From Beaufortia kweichowensis (taxonomy: Eukaryota > Chordata > Actinopteri > Cypriniformes > Gastromyzontidae), in contig CM032814.1 in the NCBI GenBank assembly GCA_019155185.1, positions 360,647 to 424,646 on the forward strand: 64,000 nt of DNA, read 5' to 3'. The notes under the pieces were generated by a model that saw only the letters and a program-made list of their open reading frames with translations, was not told where the DNA came from and searched no databases. The position numbers and the translations under genes are program-made. This document shows positions 21,801 to 32,048 of this stretch, in pieces. Positions within the stretch are counted from its first letter, which is position 1, and each line of letters starts with the position of its first letter.

Positions 21801-24800
21801 ACAACCCCTCTCTGCAACACCTGCTAGCGGCGGTTCATCAAAAAGATGATGGACTCTATGTATGTGCAAAAATAAATGACTTCAACATTCAGTTCTTATT
21901 GGACACCGGAGCTGAATTAACTGTCATACCTACACCATTGGCTAACAAAATTAAACTTTCAGTGACTCAGCAGCACATCACCGCAAATGGAGCAGGGGGG
22001 GAAGATATCACTTTGAAACAAACAGAATCCATCATGATGTACATTGGACCCCACGAAGTAGAAACAAAAGTTTGGATAGGAGATAATACACAACCCTTAT
22101 TGGGACTTGATGCATTACTGAAGTTTAATTCATCACTGACCTTTGAGGATGGCAAGGCAACATGGAATTTAAGGAGACTTGAAAAGACTGACCTGCAACA
22201 GCACTGTATTTGGTCAGAGGATAAAGACGACTGTGGATTGCTTCAAATGACTCCTGTATCATTTACTGGGAAACCACCACCCAGTACAAAACAATACCCC
22301 ATTAGCAAAGAATCTATTCAGGGCATTTCTTCTATTGTTGAAAAGCTGGAAAAGCGTGGCATTCTAATGAAAACACAGAGTGCATCTAACAGTCCAGTCT
22401 GGCCTGTAAGAAAAGCAAATGGCACATGGAGGCTGACAGTAGATTACAGAGAAGCCAATAAGAGTATAGATAAATTGACACCTCTAGTAGCCAACCCTGC
22501 AACAATTTTTAACACCTTGAAGCCAGAACATGAGTGGTTCACTGTCTTAGATATGGCTAACGGATTCTGGTCAGTGCCTCTGGCAGCTGAATCGCAACCT
22601 TGGCTTGCTTTTACAGTTGCAGGACAACAATACCAATGGAACCGCTTACCGCAAGGATTCCACAACAGTCCTACTGTTTATCATCAAGCCCTTAGAACAC
22701 ATTTAACATCTCCAGATATGCCAGTAGTGACATCTGAGATCATACAGTATGTGGATGATGTATTAATTGCCTCAAAGACTGCACAAGAACACGAGAAAGA
22801 TGTCAAAACCCTGTTAGATTATCTGAGCTCCAAAGGCCACAAAGCAAGCCTAGAAAAGGCTCAGATCATGCAGAGAGAAGTGATCTATTTAGGACAAAAA
22901 ATATCCAAAGGAGAAAGGACAATAACTCAAGACAGAACTAAAGCAATTAAAGAAACCCCTGAACCCACAACAGTCCAAGAACTAAGGAAGTTTTTGGGAC
23001 TCTGCAATTATAACAGATCTTGGGTAGACTCTTATACAGAAATTGTGCAGCCCTTGTATGATTTGTTAAAGGGAAATCCACACTCCAAAGAAAGTATTGT
23101 TTTCAGTGAAGAAGCTGGTAAAGCATTTCAGAGACTAAAAAAGACATTGAGTGAAGCACCTGCCTTGGGAATACCTAACACAGAAAGACCTTTCACCATG
23201 TTTGTCAATGAAAAGGATGGCTACATGACAGCAATATTGACACAAGAACATGGAGGCGAGAAGAGGCCAGTGGGTTACTATTCAGCAAAATTGGATAATG
23301 TGGCTTTAGGATTTGGACCTTGTCTAAGAGCAGTGCAAGCGGTTTATCTGGCTATCGGGTTGGTCTCCAGTCTTGTATTAGATCAAAAGATCATTGTCAA
23401 GTGTCCACACGCAGTACATGCTTTGCTAACAATGCACAGAGCTTCACAAGTAACAGCAAGCAGGTGGGGAAACTGGCTAGCAGTGCTGGAAGCAAGTAAC
23501 ATAGTTATTGAGAAAGCAAGTGTTTCCAACCCCTCCACTATGATGACACCTGCAGAGGCTGATGTAAATGATCACAAGTGTGAAGAAATTGTCACCACGC
23601 TGGAGACAGATCAGCATATTAAAGAAACTCTACTGCATAATCCTGACATGGTCCTCTTCACTGATGGGTCTTCAACTTGTGAAATGGGGGAAAGAAAAGC
23701 TGGATGGGCAGTGACATCAGACACAGAAGTTTTTGTAAAAGGTTCAATGCCTTCAGGTACATCAGCCCAACAAGCAGAACTTAAAGCTCTGATTGAGGCA
23801 TGTAAATTTGCTAAAGATAAAACAGCAAACATATACACAGACTCTAGATATGGCTTTGGAGTTGTTCATGATTTTGGACAACTGTGGAGACAAAGAGGAT
23901 TCATGACTGCAGCTGGAACACCTGTAAAAAATGGACAGCTTGTTAAAGAACTTCTAGAAGCTCTTCAGTTACCAAGTGAAGTCACTATTTTGAAAATAAA
24001 AGCACACACAAAAGACACAACAACTGAAGCCAAAGGAAATGCCCTAGCAGATGCTGCCGCTAAACAAGCTGCAAAAGAAAGGGGTGTGGGGACAGGAACA
24101 TTGAGACACCTTGAAAAAAATAAACAAACAATCTCCGAAATTAAACAAATGCAGAGTGAATCACCAAGAGAAGAAATATGGTCATGGATGGAAAATGGAG
24201 CAAAACTACATGATGACAATATCTGGCGATATGGTACAAGAACTGTTGCTCCTGAATGTCTTCTGCCTTATCTGGCCACACAGATTCACTCACTGGGCCA
24301 TGTAGGCAATGACAAGATGATTCACAGATTTAACAAAGTGTGGTGGAACCCCAAGTTCCGCACACAAGCACAGCATGTGACTAGAAACTGCATTACGTGT
24401 GAGAAGAACAATCCAGGAGCCAGAATCAAGACCCCAGCTGTGGGAACACCAGCTCCACCTGGTCCATTCAGACACCTTCAGATGGACTACATAACGCTGC
24501 CTAAGTGTGGGAGATTTCAGGATGTGCTGGTCATAATAGATAAATTTTCAAGATGGGTGGAAGCATTTCCAACAAAACATGGCACAGCAACACACACAGC
24601 TAAAATACTGTTTAAGGACATTGTTCCACGATGGGGACTACCAGAACGTATAGACTCCGATCAAGGAACACACTTTACAGCCACTGTGTGCAAACAGGTA
24701 TGTCGAATGTTGAACATTCAATGGTCATTACACTGCCCTTACAGACCACAAGCCTCAGGACAAACAGAGAGGACAAACTGGATCATAAAAGAACGGCTAT

Positions 24801-25235
24801 CTAAATTTCACCAGGAAGGAATGCCCTGGCCTTAGGCCCTACCAACTGTGCTGTGCAGCATCCGAGCAACCCACAACAAAGAAACTGGACTAAGCCCTTT
24901 TGAGGTCATCACAGGTCAGCCGCCCCATGTCTCTACCTGGCACCATTGATTTAAGGAAAGCTGATGTACACTTGACATCTGACAGCCTGGTCCAGTATTG
25001 TGAAAAACTCAGCCTAGCAGTGCATGGTGCCGAAAAACAAGTTCAAGATGCATGGGAGCCGCCCCCAGAAGGGGGGCATAGCATAGTACCTGGACAGTGG
25101 GTAATGATCCATAAACCTCAGCGAATACCATTGGAAGCCAGGTGGGAGGGTCCATTTCAAGTTCTTTTAGTCACTAATGCAGCAGTCAAAGTATTTGGAA
25201 AAAATAAGTGGATTCATGTAAGCCATTGTAAATAG
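21776..25235 (+). pseudogene. pol: Retroviral pol: protease, RT, RNase H, integrase
   Basis: Open from 21,776 to a TAG at 24,833, then continuing to a TGA near 24,950 and, after a frameshift near 24,930, to TAG at 25,233. Numbering from 21,899: protease Asp-Thr-Gly at 2-4, RT LPQGF near 250 and active site YVDD at 284-287, RNase H aspartates D589 and D648, integrase zinc finger H797/H801/C831/C834, and catalytic D863, D921, E957 (35 residues between the last two). The C-terminal part (24,900-25,235) carries a WEGPFQVLL domain and SHCK end as in gammaretroviral integrases. All catalytic residues survive, so inactivation lies in the TAG and the frameshift after the integrase core. Confidence 0.95.
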
Positions 25236-25593
25236 CTAATTTACCTAGAGAGTAGGGCTAGACGGCAGTAGTGCTTATCAGAGTCCAGATATGGCGGGAC
25301 TAAAAGCTTTTAGGCTTTAGCTTGTCGCCTGAGGACGAAGAGAACAACAACACTGATAAACACTGTAGAGTCCTGCCAAAATAAATAGGGATAGTTAGTA
25401 ATAGTTGAAAGTAATTACTGGTCAAACTTAAGTTCATTAGCAAGATATGTTTCTCTTTGTTTCTTGTGCATTGCAGGTCTTCAGTGATACAGAAGAGACA
25501 CACCACCCCCCACCTTATCAAGCTGACACCTGCTGCACAATTCAGACATCACACCTCATCTGACAAGTCAACACCATCACAGAATATTGAAGA
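25236..25593 (+). other. pol-env interval of the provirus
   Basis: About 360 bp without a conserved frame. It presumably contains the splice acceptor for env mRNA; the pyrimidine-rich TTTCTCTTTGTTTCTTGTG stretch ending in GCAG near 25,475 is a candidate. Confidence 0.4.
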
Positions 25594-26125
25594 ATGGCAT
25601 CACCCATAATACCAGTACTATTATTTTTGGTACTTAACGTTGTTTTGGGTGCCAAAATTAATGTTGTGGATAACAAAAACTTATACATGCAGCTGGTACA
25701 AATGACAGCCAAACATGCTAACAGGACTGGCTGTTACATCTGCGGACTAATACCACATTCTGTTGCACATGGTTTCCCTATGATGTCTGTACCTGTCACT
25801 CACAAGTACAACAAAGACACTTTTGGAACTAATAACATTATTGCTCGGTCCAACCAGACAACGGACAATCAACCTGTTAAAACTGTTCTATCCCTAGGCA
25901 CATATCCATGGTGTGTAAAACAAAATGGCTCGGTTCCTGCTGGAGAAACTGTGGATTGTCAGAAGTTTACAGACAATCAAACCCTTCTTGAGGAATATTG
26001 TAACACTGTAGGAGTTTACTGGATTTGTGGTAACAAAGCTTACTCTCAGCTTCCTCGTACATGGTCTGGCATCTGTGCACCAGGTCATTTAGTCCCAGCC
26101 ATGAGAATTACTTCGAGTTTACCAG
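25594..26125 (+). pseudogene. env: Retroviral env, surface-subunit part, split by an LTR
   Basis: Starts at ATG 25,594 with a hydrophobic signal peptide (residues 1-20). The surface part has several N-glycosylation sites (for example N43) and a CYIC motif (C47-C50), the CXXC motif that in gamma-type envelopes links SU to TM. Only about 177 codons precede the interruption, so SU is much shorter than in typical gammaretroviruses. The frame runs into a 1.65-kb LTR insertion at 26,126 and stops at 26,128. The frame phase is preserved on the far side, showing that env was open before the insertion. Confidence 0.88.
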
Positions 26126-26245
26126 TGTAGTGATCTTCACACGGGGCACCAATTATGTAGTGAGCCTCACACGGGGCACCAATTATGTAGTGATCCTCAC
26201 ACGGGGCACCAATTATGTAGTGATCTTCACACGGGGCACCAATTA
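26126..26245 (+). repeat. 30-bp tandem repeat, 4 copies
   Basis: Four units of 30 bp, each beginning TGTAGTGA and ending GGGGCACCAATTA, with one to three differences among units. The same units recur on the opposite strand near 63,525-63,640. No spacers separate them. Confidence 0.93.
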
Positions 26246-27089
26246 ATAGTACGCCTCACACAGGACACTAGAGGTGTTAGTGAGACTTGATCCCACGTCA
26301 CTTCAAGTGTGTGTGTGTGTGTGTGTGTGTCAGATGACCTCTCCCTCTTTTAACTCGGGGCACCAGCTGAGGAATTCCACCTCAACATTCGTTGGAATAA
26401 TCCAACATAAATCATAAGTAATATGATAAGAAAAATTATGTAAAGTGGAGGGAGTAAGTCACCTGGGGTATCTGAAGGATTTTCGTGATATTCGTGCTAA
26501 CTTGTAGAGCCTTTACTGTATTATCAACACAAGGAAGACACAATTGTAATAAAAGAGGATTTATTTACAAGAGACATACAAGACTAACTAACACACTACT
26601 AAATGATACTAAAGAGCTAAAGGATAGTAAGGTTGAGTGTAAAGAATGGAAAGAATGCAGGTAACTAAGGTATAAACTGAAATGAACTGAAAGAGTACAC
26701 TAATGCCAAGGTCTCTAGAAAGAGGTTTGGTAAGTGATATTTACGTTCACGTGAGCAGTCGATGGTGGCGACGTCTTCCACTGGTGAGGCTGGGCCTTGT
26801 TGCAGTGGCGAAGGAGTCTGAATCCGTTCAACAGCCTTGAACACGAAGCGCTGTGGGATGCTAATCTCCTGGAGCACCAAAAGGGTCCTGGCGATCTGGA
26901 ACACGCAGATGAGGCCCTGAAGCTGGTGCAGAAGGTCCTTGACGATCTGGAACACGCAGATGAAGGTACCTGGAAGCAAGGTTGCCCTCCTGGGCTTAAC
27001 CTTGTTGCAGACGTTTGGGATTGCCTTTCTGGACAGCAGGCTCTGAACGTGGTTTCTCTATTTCAGTCCTTGCGGGGAGACTCAGAACT

Positions 27090-27290
27090 GGGTGATCTGT
27101 TATGCTTCCTTCCCGGAAACTCAGAACGGGTGATCTGTTATGCCTCCTTCCCGGAAACTCAGAACGGGTGATCTGTTATGCTTCCTTCCCGGAAACTCAG
27201 AACCGGTGATCTGTTATGCTTCCTTCCCGGAAACTCAGAACGGTTGATCTGTTATGCTTCCTAGCACACAGGCTGGAAACTCAGAACGTG
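27090..27290 (+). repeat. 38-bp tandem repeat in the LTR, about 4-5 copies
   Basis: Units contain GTGATCTGTTATGC followed by CTTCCCGGAAACTCAGAAC. The last copies are longer because CTAGCACACAGGCT replaces CTTCCC. Such arrays are common as enhancer repeats in retroviral U3 regions; that role is an inference. Confidence 0.82.
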
Positions 27291-27781
27291 GTGTTGCTGT
27301 TATGCTTCCCAGCACACAGCCTGGAAACTCAGAACAAAGAATTTGTGTTGAAAGGGTACTTTTATCCCCTTTCAGATAAGGAGGAGATAGCATTTGTAAA
27401 ACTTCCGTATTTAATACAAATGACTATTACAAACTATGTTCTCAGAGAGTACAGAATGAATATGTGATATGTCCAATATGGTTGTGTCCATTTTTATAAA
27501 TTAAGGAATGTAGAGATGTGTCCTTTGTTTTAGCCAAAGCTGCCACATGGCCGGTTAATTACCCGCCACATGTGGAGGTCCTGAGAAGTTTTATGGCCAG
27601 GCTGGCCTGGATCTTTGGGTGAGGATTTTAGTTTGATGATAAGGCTGCCCTATAGAGGGTGTCTGGCAGTTTCTCTGGTAGCCTTATCTGATGACACTGG
27701 TCCTTAGTTTACATTAAAGAGGGACACTGCTTGTAAAGTTGGGACCTGGAATGTCTTTTGGAGTGCTGTTCACTACACCAG

Positions 27782-28377
27782 ACAGAATTAGATATCAACG
27801 ATCAGCAGATCTTTTTGGAACTCACCATCAATCGACATGGAAGAGAGCTCTTGGCGCCCTTCTTCCCACATATGGAGTAATGTCAGCTTTGGATCAAATT
27901 GGTGACCTCTCCAAAGAAGTAGAGTTACTAGCTAATGACACAGCATTAGGCTTAAGCAAGATTTCAGAAGAACTAACAGCTATTAGAATAATAGCCTTGC
28001 AAAACAGAGCAGCATTGGATTATCTACTCTCTGCACAAGGTGGAACCTGCAAAATTATTGGAATAGAGTGCTGTTCTTACATTCCCAATAATAATGAAGA
28101 TTTGAAAAATGTGATTTCTAACATCCATAATGTCTCCAGAGTAGTACATGAAATTTCAACAATATCAAGTTCTGGTTTCTTTGATTGGATAACACAATAT
28201 GTAGGAGAATTAGGAAAAACAGCAATGGAATACATTTTTATAGCATTAATGGGATTGACTTCACTCGCGTTGCTGATAAAAGTGTTTAAAATCATGTTCA
28301 TAAAATTGATTTGCAGTACAGCAAAGAGGGAGAGAGTACAGGTTATCCATAGAACACCAGCATCATACGCAATCTAA
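27782..28377 (+). pseudogene. env: Retroviral env, transmembrane-subunit part
   Basis: Continuation of env after the LTR insertion, about 198 codons to TAA at 28,375. A furin-like Arg-x-x-Arg site (RYQR) lies at 27,790-27,801. An immunosuppressive-domain-like LQNRAALDYLL segment precedes a CX6CC motif (28,048-28,074), and a hydrophobic membrane anchor follows near 28,225-28,310 with a short basic tail. CX6CC is typical of gamma-type TM proteins that bond to SU. Without the insertion the whole Env would be about 375 residues. The frame itself is intact; only the upstream LTR breaks the gene. Confidence 0.92.
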
Positions 28378-28550
28378 GCCATGCATAGTCCAGATCATAT
28401 TAACACAGCATCAACCATCCATGTAACTTTTGTAAACATTGTAAATCATTTTGTAAGCAGGAACCTGTATACAACATGTGTACATGACTAATAGTCATTG
28501 TTTGTTTTGTTTTGTTTTGTTTTATTTTTTCTTTGTGATCAAAAATGATC

Positions 28551-28561
28551 AAATGGGGGAT
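28551..28561 (+). promoter_or_regulatory. Polypurine tract
   Basis: AAATGGGGGAT directly before the 3' LTR; the place and purine richness fit the plus-strand primer site of a retrovirus. Confidence 0.75.
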
Positions 28562-29000
28562 TGAAAGATTGTATTCAAATGCAGTTACATTGTATCTGTA
28601 CCTTGATGGCATCCTGTATTCATGATTAATTTGCATTGCATCCCTGCCCTGTAATTAACATATGTAACACCTAACATATGTAAAGGTGTGAGCCAAATGG
28701 CCCATATAATCAATATACAGGAAGACCCACCTATCCTGTTTATGGTCCCTGGTAGGAGGTCTCAGTAGGAACTGTCCTTTTGTTTTGTTAGACCTTTTGA
28801 TGTCATGTATAAAGGTCTGCTCACACAGACAGTATTTGGGTTAAGATCAAGAAGAAGTCTATGCTACACGGATATCTTCAATAAAGTCTTTTCCCCTGAA
28901 CTTCGGTCTGGCTTACTTTTCTTTATGTACTAGAAGTACATTCTAGTACATTGGCAAGCCACCCAAAAGACTGCTCAACCAAATTCAGGAAAATCTAACA
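28562..29000 (+). repeat. 3' LTR of the endogenous retrovirus
   Basis: 439 bp, TGAAAG to TAACA, matching the 5' LTR apart from about four substitutions and four single-base gaps. It is followed by the target duplicate GGCG. Confidence 0.95.
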
Positions 29001-29658
29001 GGCGGGTTGGCATACCTGTGCCAGGTATTTGATTTATTTTTTGTAAAAGTGTAAGTTAGCCTTGGAATCACTTTACTACGCTCCATTTGTTCAGAACTTT
29101 GGAGAATGTTCTTTATTAAAATGTTCAGCAAAGCTGAGTAAGTTTGTTTCTTCATTTAAAGTTTGGGGAGGTGAGGGTGTGTTTATTTTGGAGAGTTTTC
29201 ATCTCATTTTAGGTTTTGTGTGATCTTAAAAAAACGAAATAGGCTGGGTTTAAGGTTAAATATTGTAGTTTCAGTGCATTTTTCCTAGAATTTTTATTAT
29301 TCAGTGCTTTATAAAAAGAGAAAACTGCTTAGTTTTAAGCATGTTTGTCTAGTTTTAAGACCAGCCGTATTTTTAGTGACTAGATTTAAGTTCAAATATT
29401 CTAGTTTTAATGCAGTTTTCACTAACTTATTTACTATTAAATTCTTATAAAAAGCTAAAATGCCTAGTTTTAAGAATTTGTGTCTAGTTTTAAGATCCAG
29501 TAGCATTTATTATCGACAAGATATTTATGCTAATTTCAAGAATTCTTATCAAGTCTGTTTTGCTTACCCCATTGGCAGATTTTTTTGCTTGATTGTGGTA
29601 CACTTTAACTAGATTTAAGTAAATTTTGCTTATTTCAAGAAGGGCATTTTTTGCAGTG

Positions 29659-30235
29659 TAGACCTAAAACTGCCACACTTAAGTGACAGATTTTCTACCA
29701 AGCCTTCGTCGTCAGCTAGGAATCTGGGTGTTTTATTCGATAGTACCCTGTTATTTGAAAGCCATGTTGCTAGAACTTGTAAAACCAAATTTTTTATCTC
29801 AAAAACATATCTAAAATACGTCATATGCTGTCACTATCGAGTGCAGAAAAGTTAGTTCACGCATTCATGACGTCTTCAAAATGCAGCGGCTAGAGTTCTT
29901 ACAAGAACAAAAAAGTTTGAACATATTAGCCCGGTACTGTCAACACTGCACTGGTTACCCGCACTACACTGGCCATCCAGAGCCTGTTAACTTTAGGAGC
30001 TTACTAACTACTTACAAGGCCTTACATGCCTTAGCTCCTCAGTACCTGAGTGAGCTCCTAATACATTACAGTCCCTCATGTCCATTACGCTCTCAGGACT
30101 CTGGCCTGTTGGTAATACCTAGGTGGTAGATTATTCTCCTATTTAGCACCTAAACTTTGGAATAGTCTTCCTAGTGCTGTGCGGGAGGCAGACACACTCT
30201 CTCAGTTTAAGACCTAAAAGAGCTAAAGACCTAAG
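29659..30235 (+). mobile_element. L2-like LINE copy D, right half
   Basis: Resumes exactly where the left half ended at 17,034, on the other side of the DNA transposon. It covers the end of the reverse transcriptase and reaches the region after the PRW block near 30,129. The rest of the 3' tail is replaced by BEL/Pao sequence from about 30,240. Confidence 0.82.
29881..30129 (+). pseudogene. L2-like LINE reverse transcriptase C-terminal fragment
   Basis: An 82-codon remnant with LEFLQEQKSL, LLTTYKALHALAPQYLSELL and SGLLVIPR, the same blocks as in copies B and C. A small expansion (GYPHYTGHPEPVNF) alters the segment after the first block. It is closed by a stop right after the IPR block. It would not make an active enzyme. 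Confidence 0.82.
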
Positions 30236-30269
30236 ACCTAAAACTGTGGCCATAAATCCTCTCTTCAGT

Positions 30270-31972
30270 GACATACTGGATCATCACAATGTTGTAACAG
30301 CGAAGGTGAATCAAAAAGAGAAGTATCCTACTAAAAAAAGAAATAACAAAGAGCGGTTTTGCAACCAACATTTGCATGGAGGAAAGAAAGCCTTAAATTG
30401 TGTCAAGGAAACAGGTCAGTCCACCTAAAAGCCTCAATGCCTTTAAAAAAAACACGCGTTTTGCAAAAAGGTTGTGCTTCAGAGTCATGCAGTGAAATTA
30501 AAGAGCAGCCATATAAGATATGTTTGAAGTTCCTGAAGTCTAAGCAAGACTTGCAAAAAGAGAATGGAATGTAAAGAATGTTCCCAAAAATACCCAGACA
30601 TTCTACACATTAAGGAGAACCAAAAGGATACAAAGGATGTTAAAACACCAGACAAGAAGGCTAGAGGAGATAACTGTGTGATGTCAATAGTGCCAGTAAA
30701 GGTCAAGTTGAATAAGAGTTGTAGGAGTTATGATAAGATATGTATAAACATATGCTTTCCTTTGACCTTATAGTGTGAAAACTGCTGGGTAGTGAATGAA
30801 CCCCTCAGTAAAAACAGCAATATTGCAGGAAAAATCCAAACTAGGAAAAGAGGAAATGTCAATGGAGGACAAACAGTTTATGCAGTCACTGCAGGAAGAA
30901 ACTAAGTTTAAGAATGGGCATTACTGTGTAAGACTACCATTGAGAAATAATACAGTCAAAATGCCAAACAATCAGTGTGTTGCTGAACTGCGTGTCGCTA
31001 ACCTAAAAAGAAAGCTTCAAAGGAACTCAAGTTTGCTTGAAGACTACAGTAGCTTTATGAAAAGTATAATAGGGAAAGGATACGCAGTTAAAGTTCTCCC
31101 AGAACAGCTTGTTGGCAAAGACAACAGAGTCTGGTACATACCACACCACGAAGTGCTGTTTGATTGTACTGCTTAGTTTCAAGGCATGTCTCTGAACAGC
31201 CAGTTGCTCTAAGGGCCGAACCTCACAAACACACTCATTGGTGTCCTTCCTAGATTTAGGGAAGAACCAATTTTCATGATGGCAGATATAGAGTTGACGT
31301 TCTATTAGGTGAGGGTTCCCGAGGAGGACGCAGATCTGCTTCGCTTTCTTTGGTGGCCAGAGAAGGGTTAGCCCCTTTAAAAAAACACAATCCCTAGACT
31401 TGAGCTTAAAATGGCAACTATAGTTGTCAAAGTAGACAAAATACTAAGTCAAAAGACTCAAATTCCATTGCAGCACTTGGTTTTCTGTCTGGACGGCACT
31501 ACAGTGCTCAGTTATATTGGCAATGAGAGTGTAAAACAAAACATTTGTAGCAAACAGGATCTTACTAATACGAGATGCTACTACTCCTTTACAATAAAGG
31601 TTTGTCAAAACATCACAAAACCCTGCAGATCAAGCTACCAGAGCAAACGACTTTGTGCAAGCAAACACTTGAATTAAGGGACCTGACTTTTTGTTGAAAC
31701 CAGAGGAAAAATGGCCACAAAGACGAGATCAAACAAGTCAAGGTGCACAACAAGACCCTGAAATTAAGGATGAAAGTAAAGTAAACATTCTCAACATTAA
31801 AGAAAAGAAGGACATAGTAGGCAAGCGAATTGATTACTACTCAAAGTGGTATCGTTTAAAAATAAGGCAGTGGCATGGATGCTCTAAGGGTGCATGGGTG
31901 CTCAAAGGAACACTTTTACAATTACGTAAAGTAAGAAGACAGTTCCAAGAGTCCATTACACAAGCAGAAAAG
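30270..31972 (+). mobile_element. BEL/Pao retrotransposon, 5' part of pol
   Basis: Scattered frames read as a BEL/Pao polyprotein: a Cys-rich segment around 30,360-30,600, the start of reverse transcriptase at 30,796-31,176, an RNase-H-like portion at 31,411-31,677 and the following linker at 31,691-31,975. Stops and gaps separate them. The next BEL piece, the integrase zinc-finger region, appears only at about 33,298, after a circovirus-like insertion. Confidence 0.8.
30796..31176 (+). pseudogene. BEL/Pao reverse transcriptase start
   Basis: 126 codons including GHYCVRLPLRNN, MPNNQCVAELRVANLKRKLQ, a DYSSFM block and VWYIPHHEVLFDC. This matches the conserved opening of BEL/Pao reverse transcriptases (GHYxxPLPF, MPNN, WYxPHH). 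The frame ends at the DCTA stop, where families continue with the fingers and palm. The polymerase core itself is deleted here. Confidence 0.85.
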
Positions 31973-31975
31973 TGA
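31411..31975 (+). pseudogene. BEL/Pao RNase H and linker fragments
   Basis: The first frame (31,411-31,677) has FCLDGTTVLSYIGNES, the counterpart of the FWTDSTTVLxYI block of BEL RNase H. The catalytic Asp survives, although Ser is replaced by Gly. The second frame (31,691-31,975) begins LKPEEKWPQ and includes the YYSKWYRLKI and WVLKG blocks of the region before integrase. They are separated by a frameshift. Confidence 0.72.
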
Positions 31976-32048
31976 CTGCTAGCACCACTTCAGCACCATC
32001 CGAGCCGGCAGAGAGCGAAGCTCTCGCCGAAAACAACTACTATTGAGA

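Larger units (their letters stand above)
26126..27777 (-). mobile_element. 1.65-kb solo LTR inserted in env
   Basis: Ends TGTAGTGA...TCACTACA, with CCAG duplicated at 26,122-26,125 and 27,778-27,781. Orientation is taken as reverse because the minus strand shows a GGGGATAAAAG TATA-like box (near 27,360) followed further on by an AATAAA in AAATAAATCCTCTT (near 26,555). It contains four 30-bp repeats at its + strand left end and a 38-bp repeat array near 27,100-27,250. A related copy begins at 63,191. Frames such as 26,797-27,171 are not genes. Confidence 0.82.
18667..29000 (+). mobile_element. Endogenous retrovirus with gag, pol, env and two LTRs
   Basis: A near-complete provirus, 10.3 kb including a later 1.65-kb insertion in env. 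Paired 439-bp LTRs begin TGAAAG and end TAACA, and GGCG is duplicated at 18,663-18,666 and 29,001-29,004. Order: LTR, primer-binding region, long repeat-bearing leader, gag, pol in the -1 frame, env, polypurine tract, LTR. The polymerase and the envelope (CXXC in SU, CX6CC in TM) are gamma/epsilon-like. Gag and pol have stops and a frameshift, so the locus is not replication competent. It lies inside the CACTG-ended transposon. Confidence 0.95.
17035..29658. mobile_element. CACTG-ended DNA transposon carrying a retrovirus
   Basis: Terminal inverted repeats CACTGCAAAAA at 17,035 and TTTTTTGCAGTG ending at 29,658, both flanked by TA. Without the retroviral insertion (18,667-29,000 plus one 4-bp duplication) the element would be about 2.3 kb. 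Both ends contain subterminal runs resembling AGTTTTAAGAA. No transposase domain was recognised in the remaining arms; frames at 17,281-17,556 and 17,837-18,073 are unassigned. Superfamily is not resolved. Confidence 0.78.

Noticed and set aside
26126..26245. Possible CRISPR-like array of 30-bp repeats
   Set aside because: Units are directly adjacent without spacers, inside an LTR of a eukaryotic genome.
26797..27467. Forward frames of 124 and 83 codons between the env halves
   Set aside because: They lie inside the solo LTR and run through its 38-bp repeats.
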